DNA from: Thermoprotei archaeon
Lineage (GTDB): Archaea > Thermoproteota > Nitrososphaeria > Geothermarchaeales > JDFR-13
Assembly (NCBI GenBank): GCA_015661745.1
Contig: DQVL01000068.1
Span: forward strand, 1-18,103
Direction of reading: 5' to 3'
DNA length: 18,103 nucleotides
A model generated the notes under the pieces. The model was given only the letters and a program-made list of their open reading frames with translations. It did no database searches and was not told the DNA's origin. Both the position numbers and the translations under genes were made by a program. Each line of letters opens with the position of its first letter. Position 1 is the stretch's first letter. Positions 7,822 to 15,492 of this stretch are shown piece after piece.

Positions 7822-7832
7822 GGTGTTCTGGG

Positions 7833-9275
7833 ATGGGACGTGATTTTGTGAGGCTTGCCGATTACGCAATTGAATATGTTGGTGGGCCTGAAATTGAGTA
7901 TATTGATGCTAGGGTGCATAATACTGAAATATATAGGTTGCTGTTTAACAATGGAGACCTAGTATCATATGAATATAGTCAGGATGAAGGGTTGGGAATA
8001 AGAATATATTCAAAAGGTGTTGTTGTATATTCTTCACCTAATATTCCAAGTAGAGAGGCAATCGATGATACAGTCGAATCAATGGTAAGTCGTGTTAATG
8101 ATTTGTCGAGAAGGATTAAACCATATCAAGAGGGGTTCGAACTCCATCCAATCGATGAAGTCGATATTGAATATATAATTAAGGAGGATCGTCCATTACG
8201 TGATAACGTTGATGAGGTGATCTCGTTAATTAATGATCTTGATAAGCATATAAAGGCAAATAGTAAAATAAAGATTGTTAATAGGCATTATTCACTCACA
8301 TATAGAATTGAGAATAAATACTTTATTTCATCTGATAGAGTCAGGATAAGTTCAAGGATTCCGAGACTTATACTATTTATATCTTTAACTGGTAAGAACG
8401 GTGAATTTGTATCTAAGTCATTTTCTATAGGTGCAACTACAGGAATAGAATTCCTTAATTTTGATTTGTTGTTGGAGGAGGTTATGAGACGTGTCAAAGC
8501 CATGGAGAATATTCTAACTAAAGCTATTCCCTCTCCAAAAGATAGGTTTAATGTAGTTGTTGGGAGTGAGATTGCAGGGATAATTGCTCATGAGGCCGTT
8601 GGCCATCCATTCGAGTTAGATAGAATTTTAGGTATGGAGGGGGGTCAGGCGGGAGAGTCTTATCTAAGCTATGAAGATATAAACATGAAAATTGGGTCTA
8701 AGGAAGTATACGTAGTTGATAATCCCTCCCTAGAGGGTGAATATGGCTTCTATATGTATGATGATGATGGAGTTAAGGTTGAGAAACGAGTTTTAATCAA
8801 GGAAGGATATGTAAATACATTTCTAGTTAATAGATTTGTTGGGTCTAAAATTGATATGAAGAGTAATGGAGCATCCAGAGCAGCTGACTTCTATCATGAG
8901 CCTCTTATTAGAATGGGTATTACATATTTTGAGGAGGGTAATCTGAGCTTAGAAGAACTACTTGAGGAGGCTGGCCATGGCATATACATAGTTGACTATA
9001 CAGAATGGAATATTGATGATAGGAGAATTAATCAAAGATATACCGGTTTCGAGGCTTATTTAATTGAAAATGGAGATATTGGCGTCCCCATAAAATTCCC
9101 TGTATTGGAGTCAACTACTAGGGAGATATTGGGTAGTTTAGCTGCAAGGTCTAATAAGGTAAAACTACATCCAGGAACATGTGGAAAAGGTGATCCTATG
9201 CAGCCAATGCCTGTTTCAATGGGTGGTCCAGAACTTCTTTTAAAAGGTATTAGAATAAGATCTAGAGGTGGTTGA
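7833..9275 (+). CDS. tldD: TldD-type zinc metalloprotease
   Basis: This 480-residue protein is the catalytic member of the TldD/TldE (PmbA) protease pair, which degrades unfolded peptides and, in some bacteria, matures modified peptides such as microcin B17. The zinc motif HExxxH is present as HEAVGH (253-258) in AGIIAHEAVGHPFE. The family's third ligand cysteine fits C450 in HPGTCGKGDPMQP. Other family segments are VVDNPSLEGEYGFYMYDDDG (about 294-313), SNGASRAADFYHEP (344-357) and the MGGPELLLKGI end. Length is normal. The ATG has GAAGGTG with a gap of 7. tldE starts one base after its stop, so the two form a translationally close operon as in many archaea. No modified-peptide precursor was seen nearby. 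Confidence 0.94.
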   Translation: MGRDFVRLADYAIEYVGGPEIEYIDARVHNTEIYRLLFNNGDLVSYEYSQDEGLGIRIYSKGVVVYSSPNIPSREAIDDTVESMVSRVNDLSRRIKPYQEGFELHPIDEVDIEYIIKEDRPLRDNVDEVISLINDLDKHIKANSKIKIVNRHYSLTYRIENKYFISSDRVRISSRIPRLILFISLTGKNGEFVSKSFSIGATTGIEFLNFDLLLEEVMRRVKAMENILTKAIPSPKDRFNVVVGSEIAGIIAHEAVGHPFELDRILGMEGGQAGESYLSYEDINMKIGSKEVYVVDNPSLEGEYGFYMYDDDGVKVEKRVLIKEGYVNTFLVNRFVGSKIDMKSNGASRAADFYHEPLIRMGITYFEEGNLSLEELLEEAGHGIYIVDYTEWNIDDRRINQRYTGFEAYLIENGDIGVPIKFPVLESTTREILGSLAARSNKVKLHPGTCGKGDPMQPMPVSMGGPELLLKGIRIRSRGG

Positions 9276-9276
9276 T

Positions 9277-10647
9277 ATGGCTGGTGATGTAATAAGAAAG
9301 GGGTTTGAGGGAATATATTTGGAGGAATATCTAAATAAACTGAATAAGAGACTATCGGATCATTTTGAAACAGTCATAATTAATGGTTACATAAATTATG
9401 CCACAAGATATAGATTTTCAAATTCTAATTTAGACATTGCAAAAACAGTCTCTAAAGACTCTGTGAGAATATTCATAGCCAAAAATGATAAATATCTGAT
9501 GCATGACATATCAAATGTATCGACAAAAGAGGTTGACGAGATTGTTAGTAATATTATTAAGTTGTATAGAGTTAGTCCCCCAACCCGAGAAATATATGAA
9601 TCTCCGAATGTGACAAAGACATATTATGATATTATACCAAATACTTTTTCGGAAAATATATTCAACGAAGATTTATCAATGGATTTGATTGAGAATATTC
9701 TGACTTTTGAGGGAAGAAATGTTAAACGGCTAAGTGGCATATTATCTATTGAAGCTATGAAGCATTTTATAGTGACTTCATATGGGGTCCATGGTGAAGG
9801 TAAAAACTCTCATTTTCTTGTTAGGGTTAGAGGATTTAAAGATAAGGAATTAAGTTATACTGATGTGAAGGTTGGTATAGATTTAAGGAATAGTGATGTT
9901 GAAACTCTCTTAAACAATATTGATTATATACTTGGTATAGTGGATTATGTTTCAACCGTTGATGAAGGTAAATATAACGTCGTATTTTCCCCTCAATCTT
10001 ATGCAAATTTACTAAATTATTTAGGATACATGCTCTCTGGATATTTATATATACGTAATATGTCCTCTCTGTCAGGCTTACTTGGAGATGAAATTGCCTC
10101 TAAAAATGTACATATCTATGATAATCCTAGGATGGAGGGGTCACTTATGGCTACATGTTTCGATGAGGAGGGTGTTGAAACTAGGAAAACTGATTATTTT
10201 ATCGATGGAATATTTAATGATTTAGCTCTAAATACATTAATAGGTAGGAAATTAGATAGAGAATCTAATGGTCATGCAGGTATAATATCTCCATATCCTT
10301 ATCCACTAATATTTGAAGTTGATTCACCGATTGGATCTGAGCCTGATGACATATTTAAGGAATTGGGTGATGGAATATATATATCTAATGTATGGTATAC
10401 TAGATTTGCAAATATGAGGCTTGGTACAATGTCTACTTTACAGAGAGATATAGGCTTATATATAGAGGGTGGAAAAGTCAAAGGTGGCTTCATGGGTGCG
10501 AGGCTATCATTAACGATTAGGGATCTTATATCAAAAGTTCTATTTGCTACAAAGCCTAGAGAATGGATCAAGCCTTGGGATGTTTGGATGCCGAGTAAGG
10601 TAGGTTTTGTAGCTATTGAGGGAGTTGAAGTTTCTACTGGATTCTAA
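9277..10647 (+). CDS. tldE: TldE/PmbA-type non-catalytic protease partner
   Basis: This 456-residue protein is the partner of TldD; known TldE proteins lack the zinc site and form a heterodimer with TldD that encloses the active site. No HExxxH occurs where it would be expected; the aligned region reads YANLLNYLGYMLSG. Shared family features remain: VHIYDNPRMEGSLMATCFDEEG, RKTDYFIDGIF.D..LNT with the SNGHAG element, and a C-terminal IGLYIEGGKVKGGFMGARLS segment. Divergence in the first 250 residues is large, as is usual. GTG at 9268 would give three more residues, but ATG at 9277 has a strong ribosome binding site, GAGGTG (9265-9270), with a gap of 6. The 3' end overlaps the convergent mazG-like gene by 14 bases. 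Confidence 0.88.
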   Translation: MAGDVIRKGFEGIYLEEYLNKLNKRLSDHFETVIINGYINYATRYRFSNSNLDIAKTVSKDSVRIFIAKNDKYLMHDISNVSTKEVDEIVSNIIKLYRVSPPTREIYESPNVTKTYYDIIPNTFSENIFNEDLSMDLIENILTFEGRNVKRLSGILSIEAMKHFIVTSYGVHGEGKNSHFLVRVRGFKDKELSYTDVKVGIDLRNSDVETLLNNIDYILGIVDYVSTVDEGKYNVVFSPQSYANLLNYLGYMLSGYLYIRNMSSLSGLLGDEIASKNVHIYDNPRMEGSLMATCFDEEGVETRKTDYFIDGIFNDLALNTLIGRKLDRESNGHAGIISPYPYPLIFEVDSPIGSEPDDIFKELGDGIYISNVWYTRFANMRLGTMSTLQRDIGLYIEGGKVKGGFMGARLSLTIRDLISKVLFATKPREWIKPWDVWMPSKVGFVAIEGVEVSTGF

Positions 10648-10957
10648 CTATCACAACTTTTTTATTTGGCTCTGGTCTATATTCACAGGTACAGGGTTTG
10701 CTATCACATTTTGGACATTTATTTCCATATTTCCTCTTAAATTCGATCTCTATGTTGATTCCATATAGGTTACAGAGGCTTAGAAGCCATGCAATTACAT
10801 CTGAGGCTTCCTCCCCTATATCTCCTCCATATTTTATGGCTATATACAACTCATATACTTCGGTGAGGAACCATTCAAGGGTTTTATCAATACCTCTTCT
10901 TCTATCATGATGAATATATATTTCATAAATGTCTTTCTGTATATCCTCTAAGTGCAT
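10634..10957 (-). CDS. MazG-like nucleotide pyrophosphohydrolase with C-terminal Cys4 tail
   Basis: This 107-residue protein fits the short MazG-type NTP pyrophosphohydrolases, which hydrolyse nucleoside triphosphates (often damaged ones) to monophosphate and pyrophosphate. The Mg-binding pattern is visible: LTEVYELYIAI (31-41) supplies E33 and E36, and EEASDVIAW (49-57) supplies E50 and D53. After the helical domain, a KYGNKCPKC...PCTC tail (C81, C84, C89, C91) looks like a small zinc-binding element. The ATG at 10957 has no ribosome binding site and lies about 29 bases from a palindromic TATA-like box, fitting leaderless expression. It diverges from the M24 peptidase gene and converges on tldE. 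Confidence 0.82.
   Translation of the reverse strand: MHLEDIQKDIYEIYIHHDRRRGIDKTLEWFLTEVYELYIAIKYGGDIGEEASDVIAWLLSLCNLYGINIEIEFKRKYGNKCPKCDSKPCTCEYRPEPNKKVVIVRIQ
10658..10667 (+). terminator. Candidate T-tract terminator for the tldDE operon
   Basis: TTTTTTATTT lies 11-20 bases past the tldE stop, with no hairpin seen. Short T-rich tracts like this terminate archaeal transcription. It lies within the 3' coding end of the convergent mazG-like gene, where it encodes lysines on the other strand. Confidence 0.4.
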
Positions 10958-10979
10958 GTTAATAATTATGGATTAACTG

Positions 10980-10993
10980 TAAAAATATTTTTA
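10980..10993. promoter_or_regulatory. Palindromic TATA-like box shared by divergent genes
   Basis: TAAAAATATTTTTA is a perfect 14-bp palindrome in the 55-base gap between the mazG-like gene (ATG 10957, minus) and the M24 peptidase gene (ATG 11013, plus). Its centre is about 29 bases from one start and 26-27 from the other, which matches the TATA-to-start distance of leaderless or nearly leaderless archaeal promoters in both directions. A GGTG (11001-11004) also precedes the plus-strand ATG. Confidence 0.45.
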
Positions 10994-11012
10994 TAGTAAT
11001 GGTGTTTCGTTG

Positions 11013-12128
11013 ATGAAGGTTGATAATGATAGGATTAAAAAATTAATTGGATTTCTGGAGGAGGGGGGTATAGATTATCTCGTTGTTATAGATGAGGTTA
11101 ACATAAGATATGTAGCTGGAGCTCCTATAGATTATTCCTTGGTATATATTGATGTGGGGCATGGTACAGTCAATGGGCTAGTGAATGTTATGGAGGCTGA
11201 GAGGGCGTCACAAAATACTTGGCTTGATGAGATATATGTATATCTGAGAGAAGGCATAGAGTATGAATGTAATTATGAGGTTGTAAGAGGTGAAAATATA
11301 TATCAAGCACTATCAAAGTTAGTCAATGATGGTAAGGTTGGAGTACCCCTTGATAAGGTTTCATATAAACAATATCTCCAGCTTAGAAGTGCCTTAGGCG
11401 GAGAAGTTATTGATTCAACAGATATAGTTTGGAGAGCAAGGAAAATAAAAACTAAGTATGAACTGGATATAATTAGTAAATCGGGAGAACTTGTAGACTA
11501 TGGTATCCATAAAGCTATATCTTTCTCAAAAGTAGGTATAAGTGAAGTTGATATAGCTAATAGAGTAAAATGTGAAATGTTTAAATATGGTGCCGATCGT
11601 GTATATGACTTTTTGATTGTTGCAAGTGGGTTAAACAGTGCTAATCCCCATTGGAGAGCCTCTAATAGGAGGATTGAAGATGGTGATCCGATAACCTTTG
11701 ATTTTGTTGCCTCTATAGACGGATATTTTGGGGATGAGACTAGGACTATATTCCTAGGTGAACCTGATAGTGAATTAAAAAATATATATGAGATTGTTCT
11801 AGATGCACAGGTATCTGCTATTGATGCAATTGAGCCTGGTGTAAAAACTTCTGAGGTGGACTCGATTGCACGTAAAATCATTGAGAAGTCTGGATATGGA
11901 AAATATTTCATCCATTCTACAGGTCATGGAATTGGTTTAGAAGTGCATGAACCACCTCGTCTATCAATTGTGGATAACAATATTATCGAGGAAGGTATGG
12001 TATTAACGGTTGAGCCTGGCATCTATATACAAGGTTTAGGAGGTGTCAGGGTGGAGGATATGGTATATGTAGATAAATCTGGAGCCAGGGTATTAACTAA
12101 ATTGAATAAAGCATACACAGTTATATAG
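11013..12128 (+). CDS. M24-family metallopeptidase (Xaa-Pro aminopeptidase/dipeptidase)
   Basis: This 371-residue peptidase of the pita-bread fold would cleave peptides with proline at the second position. An N-terminal creatinase-like domain (about 1-135) precedes the catalytic domain. The five metal ligands are in place: D230 (TFDFVASIDG), D241 (GYFGDETRT), H305 (HSTGHGIGLEVHE), E334 (VEPGIY) and E348 (GVRVEDMV). Supporting histidines H213 (NPHW) and H312 are also present. Length fits archaeal PepQ-type proteins; aminopeptidase and dipeptidase types cannot be separated from sequence alone. A TTG one codon earlier is possible; ATG at 11013 is preferred with GGTG eight bases upstream. The deoxyhypusine synthase gene follows on the same strand, with its own likely TATA box. 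Confidence 0.9.
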   Translation: MKVDNDRIKKLIGFLEEGGIDYLVVIDEVNIRYVAGAPIDYSLVYIDVGHGTVNGLVNVMEAERASQNTWLDEIYVYLREGIEYECNYEVVRGENIYQALSKLVNDGKVGVPLDKVSYKQYLQLRSALGGEVIDSTDIVWRARKIKTKYELDIISKSGELVDYGIHKAISFSKVGISEVDIANRVKCEMFKYGADRVYDFLIVASGLNSANPHWRASNRRIEDGDPITFDFVASIDGYFGDETRTIFLGEPDSELKNIYEIVLDAQVSAIDAIEPGVKTSEVDSIARKIIEKSGYGKYFIHSTGHGIGLEVHEPPRLSIVDNNIIEEGMVLTVEPGIYIQGLGGVRVEDMVYVDKSGARVLTKLNKAYTVI

Positions 12129-12150
12129 AGTCACAACATGCTTTCTTCCA

Positions 12151-12160
12151 TATATAATTA
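12151..12160 (+). promoter_or_regulatory. Candidate TATA box for deoxyhypusine synthase
   Basis: TATATAATTA lies in the 61-base gap after the M24 peptidase gene. Transcription starting about 26 bases downstream (near 12180) would place AGGTG (12178-12182) at or close to the 5' end, seven bases before the ATG at 12190. This also argues against the TTG at 12163 as start, because it would lie upstream of the transcript. Confidence 0.4.
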
Positions 12161-12189
12161 AGTTGTATTACGTATTTAGGTGTGTTATG

Positions 12190-13122
12190 ATGGATAAAGT
12201 CCAAGATATTGATTTAGACAGTATACATTCATTTAGTGACATGATGAATCAACTCATAAATTCCGGGGGGTTCATGGGGAGATACATTGGTCATGCATAT
12301 AAGATATGGAGTGAGATGTTGGAGAGAAGGGGGGAAATCACGATATTCATGAGTTTCCCAGCTGATATAATGGCAACGGGTTTACGAGGTGTGATTAGGG
12401 AGATAGTTAGGAGGAGGTGGGTAGACGTTGTTATAACTACGTGTGGAACGCTTGATCATGACTTGGCAAGGTCATATAGAGACTATTATATGGGTGAGTT
12501 TGATATGGATGATATAAAATTAAGGGATTCAGAGATACATAGGTTGGGTAATATCCTCATACCATTTGATAGCTATGGCGGTGTTATACAAGAGGTGATG
12601 AGTAGATTCCTTAATGACTTGAAAAGTAGAGGTGTAGAAGATATATCAACATATGAGTTATGTTCAGAGCTTGGAAGGTTTATCGATTCTGAATCTAGTG
12701 TCTTAACATGGGCTTATAAGAAGAATGTTAAAGTTATTGTTCCCGGAATATATGATGGTGCTGTAGGGTACCAAATATGGGTCTTCCAACAGTTTAACAA
12801 GAATTTTCGACTCAATCTATTCAAGGATGAGAAGCTACTCTCAGATTATGTATATAATGCAAAGTCTACTGGTGGAGTAATCATTGGTGGAGGAATATCA
12901 AAGCATCATTTGATTTGGTGGAACCAGTTTAGAGAAGGTCTTGACTATGCTATCCAGATCACCACAGCAATAGAATATGATGGCAGTCTTTCTGGAGCCC
13001 GACTCTCAGAGGCGGTTACTTGGAATAAAGTTGGTAAATACGCTAATCACGTAAGTATATGGGGCGATGTAACGACTATCCTCCCATTTATAGTAAAAGC
13101 TTTAATGGAGGCTGGTCATTAA
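12190..13122 (+). CDS. dys: Deoxyhypusine synthase
   Basis: This 310-residue enzyme uses NAD and spermidine to transfer an aminobutyl group to a lysine of the initiation factor aIF5A, the first step of hypusine formation. Family signatures run through the length: GGFMGRYIGHAYKIWSEML near the start, TTCGTLDHDLAR (about 83-94), PGIYDGAVG (185-193), GGGISKHHL with paired histidines 239-240, EYDGSLSGAR (262-271), and the catalytic lysine K280 in EAVTWNKVG, which matches the active-site lysine of the human enzyme. In-frame starts exist at TTG 12163, ATG 12187 and ATG 12190; the last has the best spacing from AGGTG (gap of 7). It ends overlapping cysS by four bases (TTAA). No aIF5A gene is in the window. 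Confidence 0.94.
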   Translation: MDKVQDIDLDSIHSFSDMMNQLINSGGFMGRYIGHAYKIWSEMLERRGEITIFMSFPADIMATGLRGVIREIVRRRWVDVVITTCGTLDHDLARSYRDYYMGEFDMDDIKLRDSEIHRLGNILIPFDSYGGVIQEVMSRFLNDLKSRGVEDISTYELCSELGRFIDSESSVLTWAYKKNVKVIVPGIYDGAVGYQIWVFQQFNKNFRLNLFKDEKLLSDYVYNAKSTGGVIIGGGISKHHLIWWNQFREGLDYAIQITTAIEYDGSLSGARLSEAVTWNKVGKYANHVSIWGDVTTILPFIVKALMEAGH

Positions 13123-14510
13123 ATACGGTAATAGATTGTCTTATCACCTAAATCCTCTAAAACTATCCCCATCTCTCCCAACATATTCCTTATCATATCC
13201 GCTACCTCATATATTCTTCTTCTCCTTAATTCACTCCTTACATTAATGAGTAACCCTATTAATTTGTCATCATGTTTTAATTCGTCTTTAAGGGTTAACC
13301 CATATATATATTTGAATTCCTCTATAAACGATAAAGCGTTTAATTTTTCTGACTTAGAGAGTTTCTTGTTATCAATTGTGCTCTCCAGTCTATATATAAA
13401 TGACATGAAGCTACTTAGTGCAGATGCTGTGTTGAAATCGTTGAGGAGTTCATTTAAGAATCTATCTCTATAGCTATCTATATCTATTGACCCCCCAACT
13501 CCATATTCCTCATAATCCATAAGCTTTCTATATACCCTTTTTATCCTTCTAAGGATGTTCTTAGCCTCCTCTATCTTATCATCACTATATTCCAATTGTT
13601 TTCTATAATGTGTTGATAATATAATGAGTCTAATAAGATCTGGTGAGAATTTCTTTAGCATATCCCTCATAATAATTATGTTTCCAAGAGATTTAGACAT
13701 CTTTTCTTTAGCAAATTTCAGTATCCCAACATGCATCCAAATATATACAGCTTCTCCACCTATATAGGAATTGGTCTGAGCCCTCTCGTTCTCATGATGT
13801 GGAAACTTTAGATCTTCCCCTCCGCCATGGATTTCAAAGGGTGGATCTAAAAATCTATTACTCATAGCTGTACACTCTATATGCCACCCAGGCCTTCCAG
13901 GTCCCCATGGACTCTCCCAGGACGGCTCCCCCTCTTTAGATTTCTTCCATAGTGCAAAATCTAGCATGTCAATCTTACCCTCTCCCTCTTCCACTCTATA
14001 GCCTTGTATCAACTCATCAGTCTTCTGTTTACTTATCTCACCATATTTTTCAAATTTTGAGACCGAGAAGTATACATTCCCATCAGCTGTATATGCATAT
14101 CCATCCTCAATAAGTTTGTTTATAATCGTGATCATATCCTGTATATGATATGTAGCCCTAGGTATGGCGTATGGAGGCATCATGTTGAGTCTTCTCCAGA
14201 TCTCCAGGAAGTCATCAGTATATTTTTCACTTATATCCCTATATGATACCCCTTCTTCAGCCGCTTTATTAATGATTTTGTCGTCTATATCGGTTATATT
14301 CACCACATGTATAACATCATATCCAATATATTTTAGTAGCCTGACTAGGCTATCATATGTTATAAAGGTTTTGAAGTGTCCAATATGGCTATAGTCATAT
14401 ACGGTGGGTCCACAAATATATAACCTTATAATATTGTCATTTCTTAAAGGTTTAACCTCCTTCTTCTTTCCCGTCCTTGTGTCATATAATCTTAGAATTC
14501 TACCACTCAT
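13119..14510 (-). CDS. cysS: Cysteinyl-tRNA synthetase
   Basis: This class I synthetase charges tRNA-Cys. Numbering is for the 463-residue form. The HIGH motif is at 42-45 (YDYSHIGHFKTF), preceded by CGPTV with zinc ligand C33. C213 (WHIECTAMS) and the H/E ligands in FPHHENERAQ (about 236-245) complete the zinc site that recognises cysteine. KMSKS is at 270-274, followed by a helical anticodon-binding domain. Length is normal. An upstream in-frame ATG at 14531 would add seven residues, but a TATA-like AAGATAAATTTCTT (about 14533-14546) predicts a transcript start near 14516, downstream of that ATG; ATG at 14510 also aligns better with usual CysRS N-termini. Some methanogens make Cys-tRNA indirectly; this organism has the direct route. 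Confidence 0.95.
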   Translation of the reverse strand: MSGRILRLYDTRTGKKKEVKPLRNDNIIRLYICGPTVYDYSHIGHFKTFITYDSLVRLLKYIGYDVIHVVNITDIDDKIINKAAEEGVSYRDISEKYTDDFLEIWRRLNMMPPYAIPRATYHIQDMITIINKLIEDGYAYTADGNVYFSVSKFEKYGEISKQKTDELIQGYRVEEGEGKIDMLDFALWKKSKEGEPSWESPWGPGRPGWHIECTAMSNRFLDPPFEIHGGGEDLKFPHHENERAQTNSYIGGEAVYIWMHVGILKFAKEKMSKSLGNIIIMRDMLKKFSPDLIRLIILSTHYRKQLEYSDDKIEEAKNILRRIKRVYRKLMDYEEYGVGGSIDIDSYRDRFLNELLNDFNTASALSSFMSFIYRLESTIDNKKLSKSEKLNALSFIEEFKYIYGLTLKDELKHDDKLIGLLINVRSELRRRRIYEVADMIRNMLGEMGIVLEDLGDKTIYYRI

Positions 14511-14558
14511 TCTTATTAAAATATTTTTCATTGAAGAAATTTATCTTAATCTTGGTCT
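14511..14558. promoter_or_regulatory. Divergent promoter region between cysS and the methyltransferase gene
   Basis: This 48-base AT-rich gap holds TAAAATATTTTT (14516-14527) and, on the minus strand, AAGATAAATTTCTT (about 14533-14546). The first could serve the plus-strand gene starting at 14559 and the second could serve cysS. Neither gene has a clear ribosome binding site (only a weak GGT before 14559), so leaderless starts are likely on both sides. Confidence 0.35.
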
Positions 14559-15434
14559 ATGAGTGGTATCGATGATGTTATATCTGCTTTTGATGTGTAT
14601 AGATACAAGTATTTCAAAATCCCGTTAGTAACTAAATGGCTTATTGATGAACTTAGATATAGAGATGGATATGTAAGGGTCTCTTTTGATCTGGGGAATA
14701 CTTTTACAACTATTAATGTATCAGGTGGTGTAATCGATATCGATGGGTTTAGCTATTACTTAGATTTTTTGGCTGAGGTATTACGGTCTGAACGTGTATA
14801 TATCCTTAGGAATGGGAAATATGGGGATGTAGCCTTCTTTAGAGATGGAACATACTATAAATTATATCCAATTGCTATGTATGGTGCTCCAACAATTGAA
14901 ATAAGCGGTATTAAGATGCATAGAATCGTGGGTACAACACCATGGGAAGATGCTAGTAAAAAAATTCATGGGTTGGGTGTTGAGAAGGGTAGTAAAGTAC
15001 TGGATATATGTACTGGACTTGGATATACAGCTATCCATAGTCTCTATAGAGGAGGTAAAGTCGTAACTATCGAGAAGGATAGAAATGTTCTTGATATAGC
15101 TAAATATAATCCTTGGAGTCAAAAACTGGGAGACATACCAATTTTATTAGGTGATGCATATGTATTGTTAGATGATCTACCCAGAGGTTTTTTTGATATA
15201 GTTGTTCATGACCCACCTAGGATGGCGAGAGCAGGAGAATTGTATAGTTTGGATTTCTATAAGAAGATATATAAAGTTCTAAATAACAGAGGACGTCTAT
15301 ACCACTATGTAGGTAACCCAGGTTATAAAGGGGGTAAAGACATTATAAAGGGCGTTGCAAGGAGATTGAAGAGTGCAGGGTTTAGGGTTAGAATTGTAAG
15401 AGATATGATGAGTATATATGCATTTAAAATATAA
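14559..15434 (+). CDS. Predicted SAM-dependent methyltransferase, COG2521-like
   Basis: This 291-residue protein fits an archaeal family of predicted methyltransferases related in fold to spermidine synthases. The first 115 residues form a separate domain I do not recognise. A conserved linker MHRIVGTTPWEDASKKI (120-136) leads into motif I VLDICTGLGYTA (147-158), acidic E172 in VTIEKD, NPWS (184-187), GDA (198-200), the family hallmark HDPPRMARAGELYS (217-230), and HYVGNPG (249-255). The DPPR motif sits where N-methyltransferases carry their (D/N)PP(Y/F/W) catalytic motif, but a substrate cannot be assigned. It may be cotranscribed with the ABC ATPase gene starting 58 bases downstream, though no functional link is evident. 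Confidence 0.85.
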   Translation: MSGIDDVISAFDVYRYKYFKIPLVTKWLIDELRYRDGYVRVSFDLGNTFTTINVSGGVIDIDGFSYYLDFLAEVLRSERVYILRNGKYGDVAFFRDGTYYKLYPIAMYGAPTIEISGIKMHRIVGTTPWEDASKKIHGLGVEKGSKVLDICTGLGYTAIHSLYRGGKVVTIEKDRNVLDIAKYNPWSQKLGDIPILLGDAYVLLDDLPRGFFDIVVHDPPRMARAGELYSLDFYKKIYKVLNNRGRLYHYVGNPGYKGGKDIIKGVARRLKSAGFRVRIVRDMMSIYAFKI

Positions 15435-15492
15435 ACCATGGTTGATGATAGAAATAATTATTACCACGTTAGTCATGGACTGGTGTAATGAC

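Noticed and set aside
7770..7919. N-terminal extension of the unknown minus-strand protein to residue 203
   Set aside because: It would overlap the divergent tldD gene and its ribosome binding site, and the extension looks like a shadow of tldD; the internal ATG at 7769 has promoter-like sequence upstream.
7833..10647. TldD/TldE as part of a modified-peptide (RiPP) cluster
   Set aside because: TldD/E can mature such peptides in bacteria, but no precursor peptide, radical SAM, cyclodehydratase or exporter gene is nearby; a housekeeping protease role is simpler.
11498..11911. Minus-strand open frame of 137 codons inside the M24 peptidase gene
   Set aside because: It covers the metal-ligand region of a conserved enzyme on the other strand and shows no recognisable motif.
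15418..15492. N-terminal extension of the ABC ATPase
   Set aside because: It overlaps the methyltransferase 3' end and adds residues not found in the family; ATG 15493 has a well-spaced GGTG.
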